A stretch of DNA of 64,000 bases. It comes from Atopsyche davidsoni (lineage: Eukaryota > Arthropoda > Insecta > Trichoptera > Hydrobiosidae). The position numbers and the translations under genes are program-made. This document shows positions 1 to 11,351 of the stretch, piece after piece. The notes beneath the pieces were generated by a model. That model saw only the letters and a program-made list of their open reading frames with translations, was not told where the DNA came from and searched no databases. The stretch is taken from NCBI GenBank assembly GCA_022113835.1, contig JAILWY010000012.1, positions 15,376,001 through 15,440,000 on the forward strand. The letters run 5' to 3'. The first letter of the stretch is position 1, and the number at the start of each line of letters is the position of its first letter.

Positions 1-920
1 CGCACGGAAAGTTTTTTTTTTTTTTTTTGTGTATAAATGAGACATTTGTGTCGGGACCTCCCGCCGGGCAGGCTGAGCAAACACTCCGAGAGGAGGGCAA
101 GTCGGAGTGAAATGATTAGAATTTTGATGTGTTTTTTTTATTGAGTTTGTAAATAAGGATTGTTGACATTGCTTTGTTGTTGTTTTTAATTATGAATATT
201 TATTTTTTTGTAAATTGATGATGATCCGATAACGTGCTGTCGATATAGGAAACCAATCAGCTGTCGTATAAAATTTTAATATATTTATTATATTAAGAAA
301 GTTTTTTCCTTGTCTCCCAATTATTTTTTTATTTATGTACTATATATAGCAAAAAAAATACTTGTGTAAACATAAATTATCCTACTGTATTTTTTAATAT
401 CTTTATATCCTTATTATTACCAGTTTTGATGATGATCCTTATTTTTACCAAAATAAATGTGTTATTCAGTTAATAAACAAAAAATAGAAGAACTTTATAA
501 TTAAGATTATATATATTTGACATTGAAGCATATATTTTTTTATGTCAAACTACCTTAATATCACAGTTTTCTGCAATCTTTAACTATAAAAATGCTGTAG
601 TTTATTTATAAGAAAACTATGTCCTGAAAACGTTATGGAAATTTATTTCATTATTTAATTGTGCAGTAATATAAATTCAAATTTAATGGCTGCTAATGAT
701 TAGTATCTCTAAGTATATTGAACTGCAAAATACTCCCATTAGCTACACTGATGATTGAAAGCAATTAAGACCTACTGAAAACAGCTGTGTGCACGCGTAG
801 AATATTATACTTTCTTAGTTGATTGTATGTATGTATATATATAAGAGTCTACTGTAACACAAACGAATCAATTACCTGCAAATAACATTTTCAAAACTTG
901 ATTCCACTGACATACTGATA
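1..920. other. AT-rich noncoding
   Basis: No coding signal. It holds an 18-base T run near position 11 and a short GC-richer patch at about 50-115. The rest is low-complexity AT-rich DNA with no repeat that I can match elsewhere in the window. Confidence 0.6.
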
Positions 921-1390
921 TTTGGAGATTTCTCGCTTCGGAGGCAGCCTTTCTACGGGCCGCACAGTTCGAACTGGTTCCCTTTGTTTTCGATCAAATG
1001 ACTTTACTAATGTCGCATTTAAAACACTCAAGACAGCCCATGGGAATATCTGCGGAGCGATTTATTACGGCCCTCGTTCCTTGTCTATCATTCTGGAATC
1101 AAGATGATATCTCATTTTATTATTTTTATGACCGCGGGGTGCCCGATACGTCCGGCGGTATCTCCCGATCTAGCTCCACTAAGCATACAGCGCTGCGTTT
1201 GATGAATTGTACAAAGGTTTGTTTATTGTGACTCGAGTCCAAAGGCGAGCGGCCATGATTGAAAGTTGTCCCAAACGATTTGATTAAGATATTTGAATTA
1301 ATATAATTGACAGATAAATTATAAATACCGTCGTGAGATCCTTGTTAGTGCTGGCCAGCAACTTTGGCCCATTCTAAAATGCTTCCAAGA
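921..1390. other. GC-richer island, candidate conserved noncoding element
   Basis: This block stands out from its AT-rich surroundings by its balanced base composition and lack of simple repeats. Two overlapping short plus-strand frames (61 and 77 codons) look accidental: neither has a recognisable domain and there is no convincing splice site at the edges. Such islands in insect intergenic DNA are often enhancers, but function is inferred only from composition. Confidence 0.35.
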
Positions 1391-2430
1391 TCAATTTTTG
1401 TCAGTTCAGTTGATAGTATTTAAAATATTTTCTTGTGCACAAATATTATTTTTTATGATGACCGTTAAATTGTTTTGGAAAAATATGGATAAATACATTT
1501 TTTTTCTATAAAATCATATTCGGTTTGCATTTTCATGTATAAATTTTTTACTATCAATAATTAATGGCATAAATTACGGCATTGCTTGTGTTACTATGCT
1601 AAAAAAAATTAGATCCATAATTATTGGTGAACAGTTTTAATTTGTGCATATTTATTAAAATCTTTTCGCTCCAATCTTAGCCCTTTTATATATTTATATT
1701 ATTACAATAATGCTTTTGAATATTTTTTTACCAAAATTAACCATTTAATGAAATTTATAGAAAAGGAATGTATACGTGATACATTACTAAAATTTATGCG
1801 GCTGATACTGACAATAATAATTTTTATATTGTATATTTGTAATATATACTACTTTTTATTATTGTTATACATACATATTCAAAAATACAAAAAAAACCAG
1901 AAGAGTTTTTAAAATATGATGATATACAATATTGTGGATAATTAGGATGAAAGAAGGTTCCATTATGCTTTTCTCAATTTATGTGATCTAACAATTGCCG
2001 GAAACCTCAGGTAGACAGAACTTATCTAAGAGCTCTCGGGTATGTTGAAAAAATCTTTTATTGCTAATGCAATAAAAGATTTTTTAAGATTTTAATAAAT
2101 ATATCCTGCATTATAAATAAATAAGAACCTAGCTTATTTAAATCATTCTAAAACCGATCTGTTTTTACTTCCGCTAACCTACTGATACAGAAAAGTTGAG
2201 AATAGTATTGATAAAATTTTATTCAATATATAAAATAATTCTCTGTAAAATATATATTTACAACTTAAAATTATAAGAGTAATCAGTATCTCAAAAAAAT
2301 TGCGATAGTAGGTATGCATTATTTATTACAAAATCAAATCTTCCGAGAACCATATTATTAATTCTATTTCATGAAAAAAACTGTTATCATTTTTTTTTTC
2401 CGTAAAAAGATCAACACGATGCAGAGCAAT
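1391..2430. other. AT-rich noncoding
   Basis: Nothing recognisable apart from the small hairpin at 2048-2085. Confidence 0.6.
2048..2085. repeat. 17-bp perfect hairpin
   Basis: Two 17-base arms (2048-2064 and 2069-2085) are perfect reverse complements around a 4-base loop TAAT. The arms are A/T-rich and the hairpin could be a small fold-back relic or chance. Confidence 0.6.
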
Positions 2431-2438
2431 CTTTCAAA

Positions 2439-2770
2439 ATGATAAAAACCGAGCCGATTCAAACGCAATTCTTTCCATGTCTTCGCATTTATTATTTTGA
2501 AAACAGGAAAGATTTCGTACCTCTATCGCAACATCGACAAGTCTCACGACTCGGCCGCGGCATGTTTAAGCCGGCCGATAAAAAATGTATTCAAATTATT
2601 ATAAACAAATATAACATCGGTGCCATACTTATGTTCCGCCATCGAGAGAACAAACGACTGTATATCGTGTTATGATATTTCGGCTCGAGTTGCGCCACTC
2701 TCGTTGGCTCTGTGCCTTCCACAACGCAATTGTCGGAGGCATTCCGTGGATCTAGCCCAATAAACATAAT
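2439..2770. other. GC-richer island, candidate conserved noncoding element
   Basis: A GC-richer block containing NotI-like and EagI-like CG-rich words and a 78-codon plus-strand frame (2439-2675) with no domain I recognise. The frame's amino acid make-up is not typical of a conserved protein. More likely regulatory or merely compositional than coding. Confidence 0.35.
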
Positions 2771-4319
2771 TTATGTGAAAAAAAACTTGCAAAATCGAGA
2801 TGAAATCTTACGTCACGTTTATGGGTCACACAGAATCAGGTATACTTTTTTTGATGCATGAGACATTTGAAAACACATTTGAACTAAGATCTTATTGTAA
2901 TTATTTATAAGCTTGTAATGAAAGTTCTTTCAGGCCGTGCATTGTTAGGCACCGCCTTTTTCAGTATTTAAACGTTGCCTGCACTACTGCAAGGGGTGGT
3001 GTTTTTAACTTTCAGGCAGTCAATCATTATGTCTCAAAATCAAACAATCGTTGCAATAACAAATATAAAGATTAATTCATCTCAAATCTGAACTAGCTAA
3101 AACAGACATACGACTTATAGAAATATGTTGCAGGCGTTTAAAATTGTCTTTCCGCTTTGTATTTGTTTAGAGTAAAAATATAAAACTAGAACACATGAAT
3201 CAGAGGCATATAAAAATAAATTAATAAATTAACGTATAAGAGATTCGCTGATCATTATCTACGAATGTTACAAAACGTATGAGTTTTTTTTAAGCTCTAT
3301 GGATAAATCAAAATGCAATATTTTTATTGATACATTCTGAAAATTTAAAGGTTTTTCTTGACATCCAAAATACCTTTTTTTTTTAAATTTGCTCTTACGC
3401 AAATCTAAAGTGTGTTTATATTTTCAAAAAAATAAATTAAAGTCTGCCTAGGTGGTCATTTATTTTTGACCACTCCGGTTTTTATGGACACGGCCTTGCA
3501 TCATGACAACTCACAATTTCATATTTAAATTCACCGATCACTTTCATTAATGTTTAATATATCTGTAGTTACGCTTCCAATCAATAAAATAGAATTAATT
3601 GAATACCTGTGGAGATATTTCCAGATAATAATTTGCATTGTGGGCGTTAGACAGGAGAGAGTGTGAAATTGTTTTAAATAAACTCATGGGTATTAAAACC
3701 ACTACCCGGGTGAGGTTTTTCAATTTTGGTTCAATAACTCGACGATGTGTTATTAAGTCTTGCGTCCCGGTGTAGGATACATAATAACTAGGTGGTGCGG
3801 TTATGCGCGTTTATACGCATGCCATAAAAAAAAACTTGTAATTTTCTCGCAGACTCTGAGAACCCGTAGAATGAAGCCATTAAACCAACTAAGGTTTCCT
3901 CACTTGTGATGAGAAAGATGCGTCCAATCAACACATTACTGCCTGGTTAAAGTATGCGCTTTGCTCGACCGAGGCATTACAAAACGTCACATTTTTAACA
4001 TCACATGTTGCAATGTGATCGACTGTCTGCCTCACTGTGATTTTAATAATTTTAAAGTAAACATCGAAGCATTGTATTACGTATTTACTCAGAGGAAGTT
4101 GGTGACCATTTCACTGGGCAGTCTTACTAGTTTAGCTGCAATCCCGACTACATCCAATGCCTCTTTTTTTTCAGATTTTTTCCTGAACATTCAACTACAG
4201 TAGGTCATATTTGGTATGTCTGAAAAGTACCTTACACTTTTTACAATTTTTTTTTTTTTGTGTGCTATTAATGTGTAATTTTGCGATATAAATACGCGCT
4301 TACGATTTTACTACTACAA
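2771..4319. other. AT-rich noncoding
   Basis: No gene or mobile element recognised. A short GGTGGTCA/TGACCACTCC inverted repeat lies near 3450-3476. An 80-codon frame at 3961-4203 has no recognisable domain and is treated as noncoding. Confidence 0.55.
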
Positions 4320-4570
4320 TGTCGCACGACCTAAATCTTGCGTTAATGCAAGCCGAGGCGTGAGACCCACCGTCGTCTCCGCGCAATCCTAATACAACCG
4401 CCTCGGACAGTTGCATCTGTCAGGAGAACCGGTTATGCGTGTCTTCTTCAAAAATATATTCCATATTGCACAGGCGTGGACATAACTAAAAATCCGGCTT
4501 CGACTTGCGGCCCACGGCCCTGTCGGCGACGTGGGACCTGCATAGCCGATACCAATGACTATTTTGGTGT
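4320..4570. other. GC-richer island
   Basis: A block with many CG dinucleotides within AT-rich DNA. The 66-codon minus-strand frame across it has no known motif. Candidate regulatory element by composition only. Confidence 0.3.
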
Positions 4571-7260
4571 ATAAACCTGTGGTGTGCAATCTTTTCTTCC
4601 TATTAAAAAAAATTTAAGCGTTTAAAAAGGCTGAAAGCGTCACAAACAATTTTTAAAAACTGCTTAACATAAACGGGTAGTTTAAAATCCACATGTTGCA
4701 AATAAATTTTTCCTGTGTGTAACTTCAGCTGTCTTGTTTTTTTAGAGAAACTTATCTAAATGTAGTATTACAATCTGTAAGCATATTAAAAATCGATGCT
4801 TTACAAAAAATATATTTCCTTGAATATCATATCCCTATTCATCCCTATCAAGAATGTCGACATTCCACTTAAACACTCAAAAGTAAGTCTTCAACCTATT
4901 TAGTTAGTCAATATTTGATTATTCGTCTGCACGTCAAATGTGTTTTTTATTCTAAAATATTTATGAATATATATATACATACTGATGTTGACCTCTAACC
5001 TCGTTTTAAATTAAATTCATAGTATTATTGGCTCCATTGTTAAAATATTTTTATTTTTCTTGTGAAATCAAATTTAAATGCAAATATTACGATGTTAGCA
5101 CTCAATATTCACTCCAATAAAAATTTACTACGAAAAGAAGGGAAAGCTTTTAAAAAAAAATACTAGCACTCGCATAATATCCCCTCTTTTATCTTTGAAA
5201 CAATTTTGAAAAGATTTTTTAATCGAGACGAGGATCATAAACAAACGACACCATTTTAAAAGGCGATTTAAAAAAACGAAACTATATTCTTTATCTCAAG
5301 ACTACAGAATTTAATGGCCCATTACTTTCTAATGCTCTTTTATCTAAAATAAATACAATGTTTTTAATTATTCATAGATTTCAGTCGAAACAGAAACACA
5401 TTCGGAGAATCTCAATCTAGCGATTTTGAGCGAAATTTGCTTATTTATGAATCCCATTTAGCGCGACACTACGCCGAGCTGTGGAATAACAAGATTTGGA
5501 ATTGCAAAAAAAATGCAGAGACTGGATATATGTCTTTTTTATACAAATTTGTGACAATGAGGACATCCCGAGTATAGAATCAGCCATATCTGCTTCTGCA
5601 ACAAGATACAGAGTGATACAAAACAAATTTTAAACATTTTTTTTAAATTTTAATAATAACTACTCAACAGCTTATTAGTTTACGTATTTGGCTATTCATT
5701 ATAAATAATATTTGTAAGGGATTTTTATGTGTCTTATACTACAGTGCTTAAATTAATACATCGAGACATGTTTTAAAAATATCCCATCTTGAGGATTTTT
5801 GGTTTCGATACATTGAATTTTTTCTTGCACTTATATGCGTGTCTAACTAAGTTTGCATGTGTCCAATCAAAAATTACGATTTATTAAATAGAAAAATTTA
5901 AAACCCCACGTCTTAGTAACCAAAATATTATTCTCAATTTTTTTAATAAAGTTAAACTATCCAACCTATTTTAAAACACCCTGGACGTATCTGTTTCTGA
6001 ATTCACCTTAAAATGACAAAAATTTCAATAAAATCTTATGCTGAGTCTTCATATTATTCATAGTCTTAGATTGTAAGGCGTTTTCTTCATCGTTAAACAT
6101 ACTATACGTTTACGCAAAACGCAAGACGTACCACCATCCACAGTATTACAACCATATAAAAAAATATTATAAAATATCATTATGAGTTCAACAAGTATAT
6201 GATAAATAGAATTACTAGTTAAAATATCAAAGGTTATGTCTTGCAATTCACTTGAAAGGCACCAAACCGAGTATAATTATTTTTTTTTTCCGAAAGTCGT
6301 AACTTATTTAAATTTCAGCATATTATACGACAAACAGTAGATAACTCAAAGAAATTGGGATTATAAGTCTGATTTGACCTGATTGGACTGAAGATCTGAG
6401 TTTGAGTCATTTTTTGGTAAAAGTAATAACTTCCTACAAAAATTTTTATTTGATGTGTTTTATTATTTATTTTACTACCTTGTTTATTTTTTAAATTAAA
6501 CTTTCTGATATTGTATGATTAATGAATATTTTATATAATATTTGGTATGATAAATTTATGGCACTGAATTTATTGCAATATTGGGTTACATGCATTTATA
6601 AAAAATATTTAAATTTTGTTGGTTATTTCAGTACTCCATTTATTATTAATTGTTATTTTAAATATTTTACCTGTTATGTTGTATGAAAATATACATTAGT
6701 GTAATATTTTTTTTAATATTGCGTTAAACATGCAAATGTATGCATTTATACGTCATAATAGTTGTCAGTGCGAGGCAAATAGACCTCAGAGGTATATTCG
6801 TGACATAATGATTGTAGAACGAGAACTAAGTATTCCTAAACATGCGTCACTTCTTTTTTAGACAAATGGCGTAAATGTAACACAATAAATAACTTACATC
6901 AAAAATGGCTAATTAAATGTTCTTAATTCTTGCGAAAATAGCAATAAATGTCAAATGTTGCGTGTCTCCGGACGATTTAAAAGGAGTTATTTGAGCAAAC
7001 GCGCGTCTATTTAAATCTTACACAATATTCGCTTTATTTATGTTTATGCTTTTTAAACTTATGTTTATAAATGCTAGAACTATTAAATTTGTATTTAAAA
7101 AAAGTATTTTCGAATTGAAAATTTAAATTGATAAATAATATAATCTACATATTTAAATAAAGTTATAAGATATTAATAGTCTATGCATTTAAATAATTAA
7201 TCAATTTAATATTTGTTAAATTAGTTTTGTTATACTACTAATATTTATTTATCAAATATA
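4571..7260. other. AT-rich noncoding
   Basis: Nearly uniform AT-rich DNA. The short frames near 5.5 kb and 6.1 kb lack domains or codon bias. A mildly GC-richer patch lies at 5400-5490. No element recognised. Confidence 0.6.
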
Positions 7261-7640
7261 GTATATATCTTGCATAAAGCACCGAGTCGCCATATACGTG
7301 AACCCCACATAATAAAACATGTTGAAGTGGTTAGTTTAGATATAATAATTCTCATTTATTTATATATGAATATTAAATTAAGTTTAAAAAAATATTACTT
7401 AATAAATATTATAAGCGGAAAGTCTGCGGAAAGCGTAAATTCAATGCAGATAAGAAATTATTGTTCAGCAAGCGTGTAGCGTGTATCTGTATGTGCCGGA
7501 GGAGTCGGAACCGGAGGTGAAAGGTCTTTGAAATAAAACCTCGATAGTACAGATAAAAGTTTTCAATACACCGCCAATTTTCGGGTCATTGAAGGCTTGG
7601 TATGAGGTCAATATGGTTCTCCGGTTTAATAGCTTTTTTT
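7261..7640. other. GC-richer island
   Basis: A mixed-composition block, with the GC-richest part at about 7420-7610. A 69-codon plus frame (7270-7479) has no domain. Listed as a possible conserved noncoding element. Confidence 0.3.
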
Positions 7641-10150
7641 TGTTTCTTTACAGCACTTTAAATCTCAGTGCGCAACCCAAACGGAAAAACTAAAAAACAC
7701 ATAACATCATTTGCAAGAAGCATAGAAAAAAAATATTTTTCGCAAAAGTTTAATATTTAAAATAAAAATAACTACAATGATACTTCTGCGTGTATTCATT
7801 TTTTAAGTAACCGGTTTACGAAAAAGATCAGGCTGGAATTTCCGGACTCGATTAGCTTCCAACAAAGATGGGTAGCAATTTTTGTTACAGTGTATTCAAT
7901 TTATTAAAAATATATACCGTTGGAAGCATCTTTTCTTTTGTCTGGCCTAATTGACAATTGACGCCAAACAATATTGAATTTATTATATTTCTACATGTCA
8001 TTTCAATGTAAAAATACATCATAAATATCGAAACCTTTTGAGTCTTATTTTTTTTTGCCTCTTAGATCATAAGCCCAAAATAATTCATGTATTTGATAAT
8101 TTCTTACAATGTGTCCTAAAAGTAAAATCATTCATTTTGACAATTTCCCTGTTCTCAAAAAAGGTCTGTGTTTTCTAGTGATGCATTGACCTAATTTAAG
8201 CCACAAACTTAAACTTATATATATATATATATTAATAAAGGATATCATAATATACCGCTTGTCCGATAGCATAGAAGGTGAAATTTGTTTACAACATAAT
8301 CGTGCCAGTGTGCAATACTCGTATAATGATACAGGAACAAAAAATAATATATAGTTAAGTGGATGCCCAATTTTATGATTATTTTATTAACTTGTTAAGT
8401 TCATTTTTCGCTCACGATTCTCCCAGAGTGAAGAAGAACCAATCAGGTAAATCCTCACTCTGCTTGTTTATGATTGAAGGCCTAACTTTTACAACCATAT
8501 TTTCCCACTTAAAAATAAAAGCACGCTCGGAATGAAACCTGATTTATAATCCGCTAAAAAATTATCCGGTCATTATTTCTAGATGAATAAATTAAGCTTT
8601 TTTTTATAATATTTTATGCTACGCTTTTTGATAAGCGATAATTTTAAAAATATTATACAATGTTATGCAATATTGTTTCAATTTTGAAAACTTGCGTTTC
8701 ATATATTTCTCTTGAAATAGGCAATCACGACTTTGAATGAATCCTATCGCAATCGTATACTTTTTAATAGTATTATATTTATTATTGAAATATATACGTG
8801 TTAATATCAACTGTATATAATAATTGCAATAAAAATAAATAACTTTGATTTGATTTGTATTTGTTTTATTACCAATTAGTATACGTTGATACAGTACATA
8901 GTAAAATAAGCATTAGGGTGTATCCAATGTGGCGTATTCTAAACCTTTTTTTTTGTGGCCACTGGGTTTGATATAAAAAAATATTTAATCCCATTCCTCA
9001 GTCTGTTTTATGCAATTTTTTTTCATTTGATCAAATCACGTTCTTCTTAGTTGAACCACAGAACCTTAACAGTATTTTTGTCTACACTATTTATTTAGCC
9101 AACTCTTAATAAGACTCTAATAACCTGAACTTAAGATATTATTTGAAAATAATTTATTTTTATAGGTAAGAACAAAATAAACAATAATTATAAAATGTAA
9201 GCTTTTAAACCCGCAGTGTTAGCCTTCATAATTTCACCTCGTAAGGCCTTTTTCATATTTTAATTTATATTCCTTGCTGCATATTGTCACTCCACAATAA
9301 TCTATCTATCTACCTCCGCATTGTCTCTAAATCTGCAACCATTTATGTGAGGTCACTGAAGACTCGTATAAAAGTACAAATTGTGTAAGCTGAAGGTCTT
9401 AAACTTGATTCTTGAAACTAACGGTTTTGATTCAGTGGGCTATTTTTTCACATCCGGATAAACTGACAAAGATTTTAAGATAATTCAATTGATAGAGATA
9501 GAAAAAAAACCAATGATATCAGAGAAAGGTGTGATAAATGGAAAATATAACGAAAAATTAAAACATAATGAAATCGTCCTGCATTGGAAGTTCTGAAAAA
9601 ATTCATATGCTCAAATAACTGAGTTAAAAAAATAACAATATTAACTATATATTTATAGTATAGTTCACAAATATAGTATGATTATGATAGGCTTGTGGTG
9701 TAAAATAATTAATAACTTTCTAGTTATTTTGAGTGTATTCCAAAATATTCGAAGGTATACTCATATTTTAGGTTTATTTATTACTCTATATTTTTGTGTG
9801 ATTGGTAACTTGTGATACACGATAAAATTTCATACTAAATTGCAGCATTAATCAAAATTAAACTAATTTCTTTTACATGCAAAATTGTAGCATTGCGCCA
9901 TAAATCATTGTTCGTACACGTTTTTTTATTGAGTATGTATTATTATATTAAAGATCATTTATACTCAATTAATATTCATCATATTCAAAATACACAAGCA
10001 ATCACTTCGTACAATGTAATATATAGGGATTAAGTGCATAGTTATTTCACAAATTAACAGCTTGTTTTGCGTCAAAGAAACGCTTTGACCGCAAAATCAG
10101 CCATGCAAATAACAGAGCACTTATAGTCTAATCCATCAACTGATCACTCA
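7641..10150. other. AT-rich noncoding with a small TA repeat
   Basis: No genes. A (TA)n tract sits at about 8217-8232. The 63-codon minus frame at 8619-8810 is of AT-rich, lysine/isoleucine-rich composition and is not credible as a protein. Confidence 0.6.
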
Positions 10151-10470
10151 TAAACAATTAGCCATCGACAGGCCGGACAGGTAACGTCGGCCAGGTAACT
10201 AACAGCTCAACCGGTCGTATATGGGTTAACGAGAACTTAACAGTCGGCGTAGCTCGGTAGCAACATGTGTGTGTTAAATAAAAAAAGCAGTGAGAAGTCC
10301 CGGCGCAGCCGTCATTCGTCCTACGCCCGGGAGTGATATACGAGCGAGGGGGGCGGCTCCGGTACCTCCGCGACCCACGCTTTGGTTTTTGATTGCACGC
10401 CGGTCCCCTGATTTGACATGCTCGCCAGCCTCCAGGGCTGCACTCGGGGGCGTGGGGCATCACAAAAATA
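10150..10470. promoter_or_regulatory. GC-rich island with paired CAGGTAA sites
   Basis: One of the most GC-rich blocks in the first half of the window. Two CAGGTAA heptamers occur 21 bases apart at 10178 and 10193-10199. CAGGTA words are bound by the early-embryo activator Zelda in insects (established for Drosophila), so an enhancer role is possible. Frames of 101 codons (minus) and 63 codons (plus) across it are mutual shadows rich in arginine and proline and show no domain. Confidence 0.35.
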
Positions 10471-10549
10471 TACCCAAATGATTAATATTATTAATTTATC
10501 ATATATGAATTGATCTGAAAAAGCACTACGTCTTTATTAAATGAACTAC

Positions 10550-10711
10550 ATTGAATGCTTTCATTATAATAAAATAAAACCGAGTGGTTTTGGAGACTAC
10601 GTTTATTATAAACGTAGTCTCTAAAACCACTTGGTTCTATTTTATTATAATAAAATTGAGTATTACAAAATAAATACCAGTTTCATTAATTAATAATTGA
10701 ATGCTTTCATT
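10550..10711. mobile_element. hairpin element flanked by a 16-bp direct repeat
   Basis: The 16-base word ATTGAATGCTTTCATT occurs at 10550-10565 and again at 10696-10711. The 130 bp between them begin with a long imperfect hairpin (10566-10651, arms of about 40 bases with a few mismatches around a short loop near 10605), followed by an AT-rich tail. Exact flanking direct repeats suggest insertion with target-site duplication. No protein is encoded. It could alternatively be a microRNA-like precursor with chance flanks, though a 16-base exact match by chance is unlikely. Confidence 0.6.
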
Positions 10712-11002
10712 TATTAAAATCGTGTTAGAAAATATTTTTAAAATTCTTAAAAAATAATTTATGTGCTTGTGGACTTTATTCGTGTTATCATTAAAACGTG
10801 ACAATTCATATTCAAATATATTTTTTTCCACAGAAGAAATTATGTAATATGAATATTTATTTGAACTACAAACTAAAAACAATGCTACCGAATCAAAAGT
10901 TCTTTATTAATAAGTCACATTGCGATCTAGTGATAGAAGCGACTGCCTTTCAATAATAAGGTTTACATCATACATAATAATCTTCTTTTTTTTTTAATTA
11001 TT
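10712..11002. other. AT-rich noncoding
   Basis: No recognisable feature; an 81-codon minus frame here is low-complexity and has no domain. Confidence 0.55.
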
Positions 11003-11351
11003 AAAAAATATGTTTATTATTGGATTTTTGTGAAGACCGTCACAGTAAATGCTATTTTGCCTATACAGGCTTTAACTTTATTTATGATTGATTGATTAAG
11101 TTCATTTTTTTATTTAATATGTAATTGGCATAATAAGTACGTTGTTTCACACATAGTATATGATTGTTAAAAATTCTCGCTAAGTACTAGTGGCTCGTTA
11201 GCATAATTGGATAAGAATGCACCAGCCATGTAAACTTGGGGATGCGGGTTCGAATCCCACACAAGACATGATGATAATCTTCTGAGAGTTTCTTTAATCA
11301 TTTTTCAATGTGTGAAAAAATGAACTTAATCAATCAATCAAAAAATATGTT
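11003..11351 (+). mobile_element. tRNA-containing short element, full copy with 12-bp duplications
   Basis: The 12-base word AAAAAATATGTT occurs at 11003-11014 and 11340-11351 and brackets a 325-bp element. The element starts with a head containing GTGAAGACCGTC, carries an inverted pair (TGATTGATTGATTAAGTTC at 11083 and its complement ending at 11339), and contains a tRNA-like module at 11192-11268. Related copies lie at 56.1 kb, 63.5 kb, inside the 32.6 kb hAT element and in the 41.5-44.2 kb array. This copy defines both termini of the family. The duplication length suggests retroposition. The tRNA-like module sits in the middle rather than at the 5' end as in ordinary SINEs, which is unusual. 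Confidence 0.75.
11192..11268 (+). tRNA. tRNA-Thr(UGU)-like module of repeat element (pseudo-tRNA)
   Basis: It folds as a cloverleaf: D stem GCAT/ATGC, anticodon loop CATGTAA (anticodon TGT), T arm GCGGG-TTCGAAT-CCCAC and acceptor GGCTCGT/ACAAGAC with two mismatches. The D loop is longer than normal. Position 33 is A instead of the near-universal U, so a functional tRNA is unlikely. The A- and B-box-like segments could act as an internal RNA polymerase III promoter. Confidence 0.6.
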
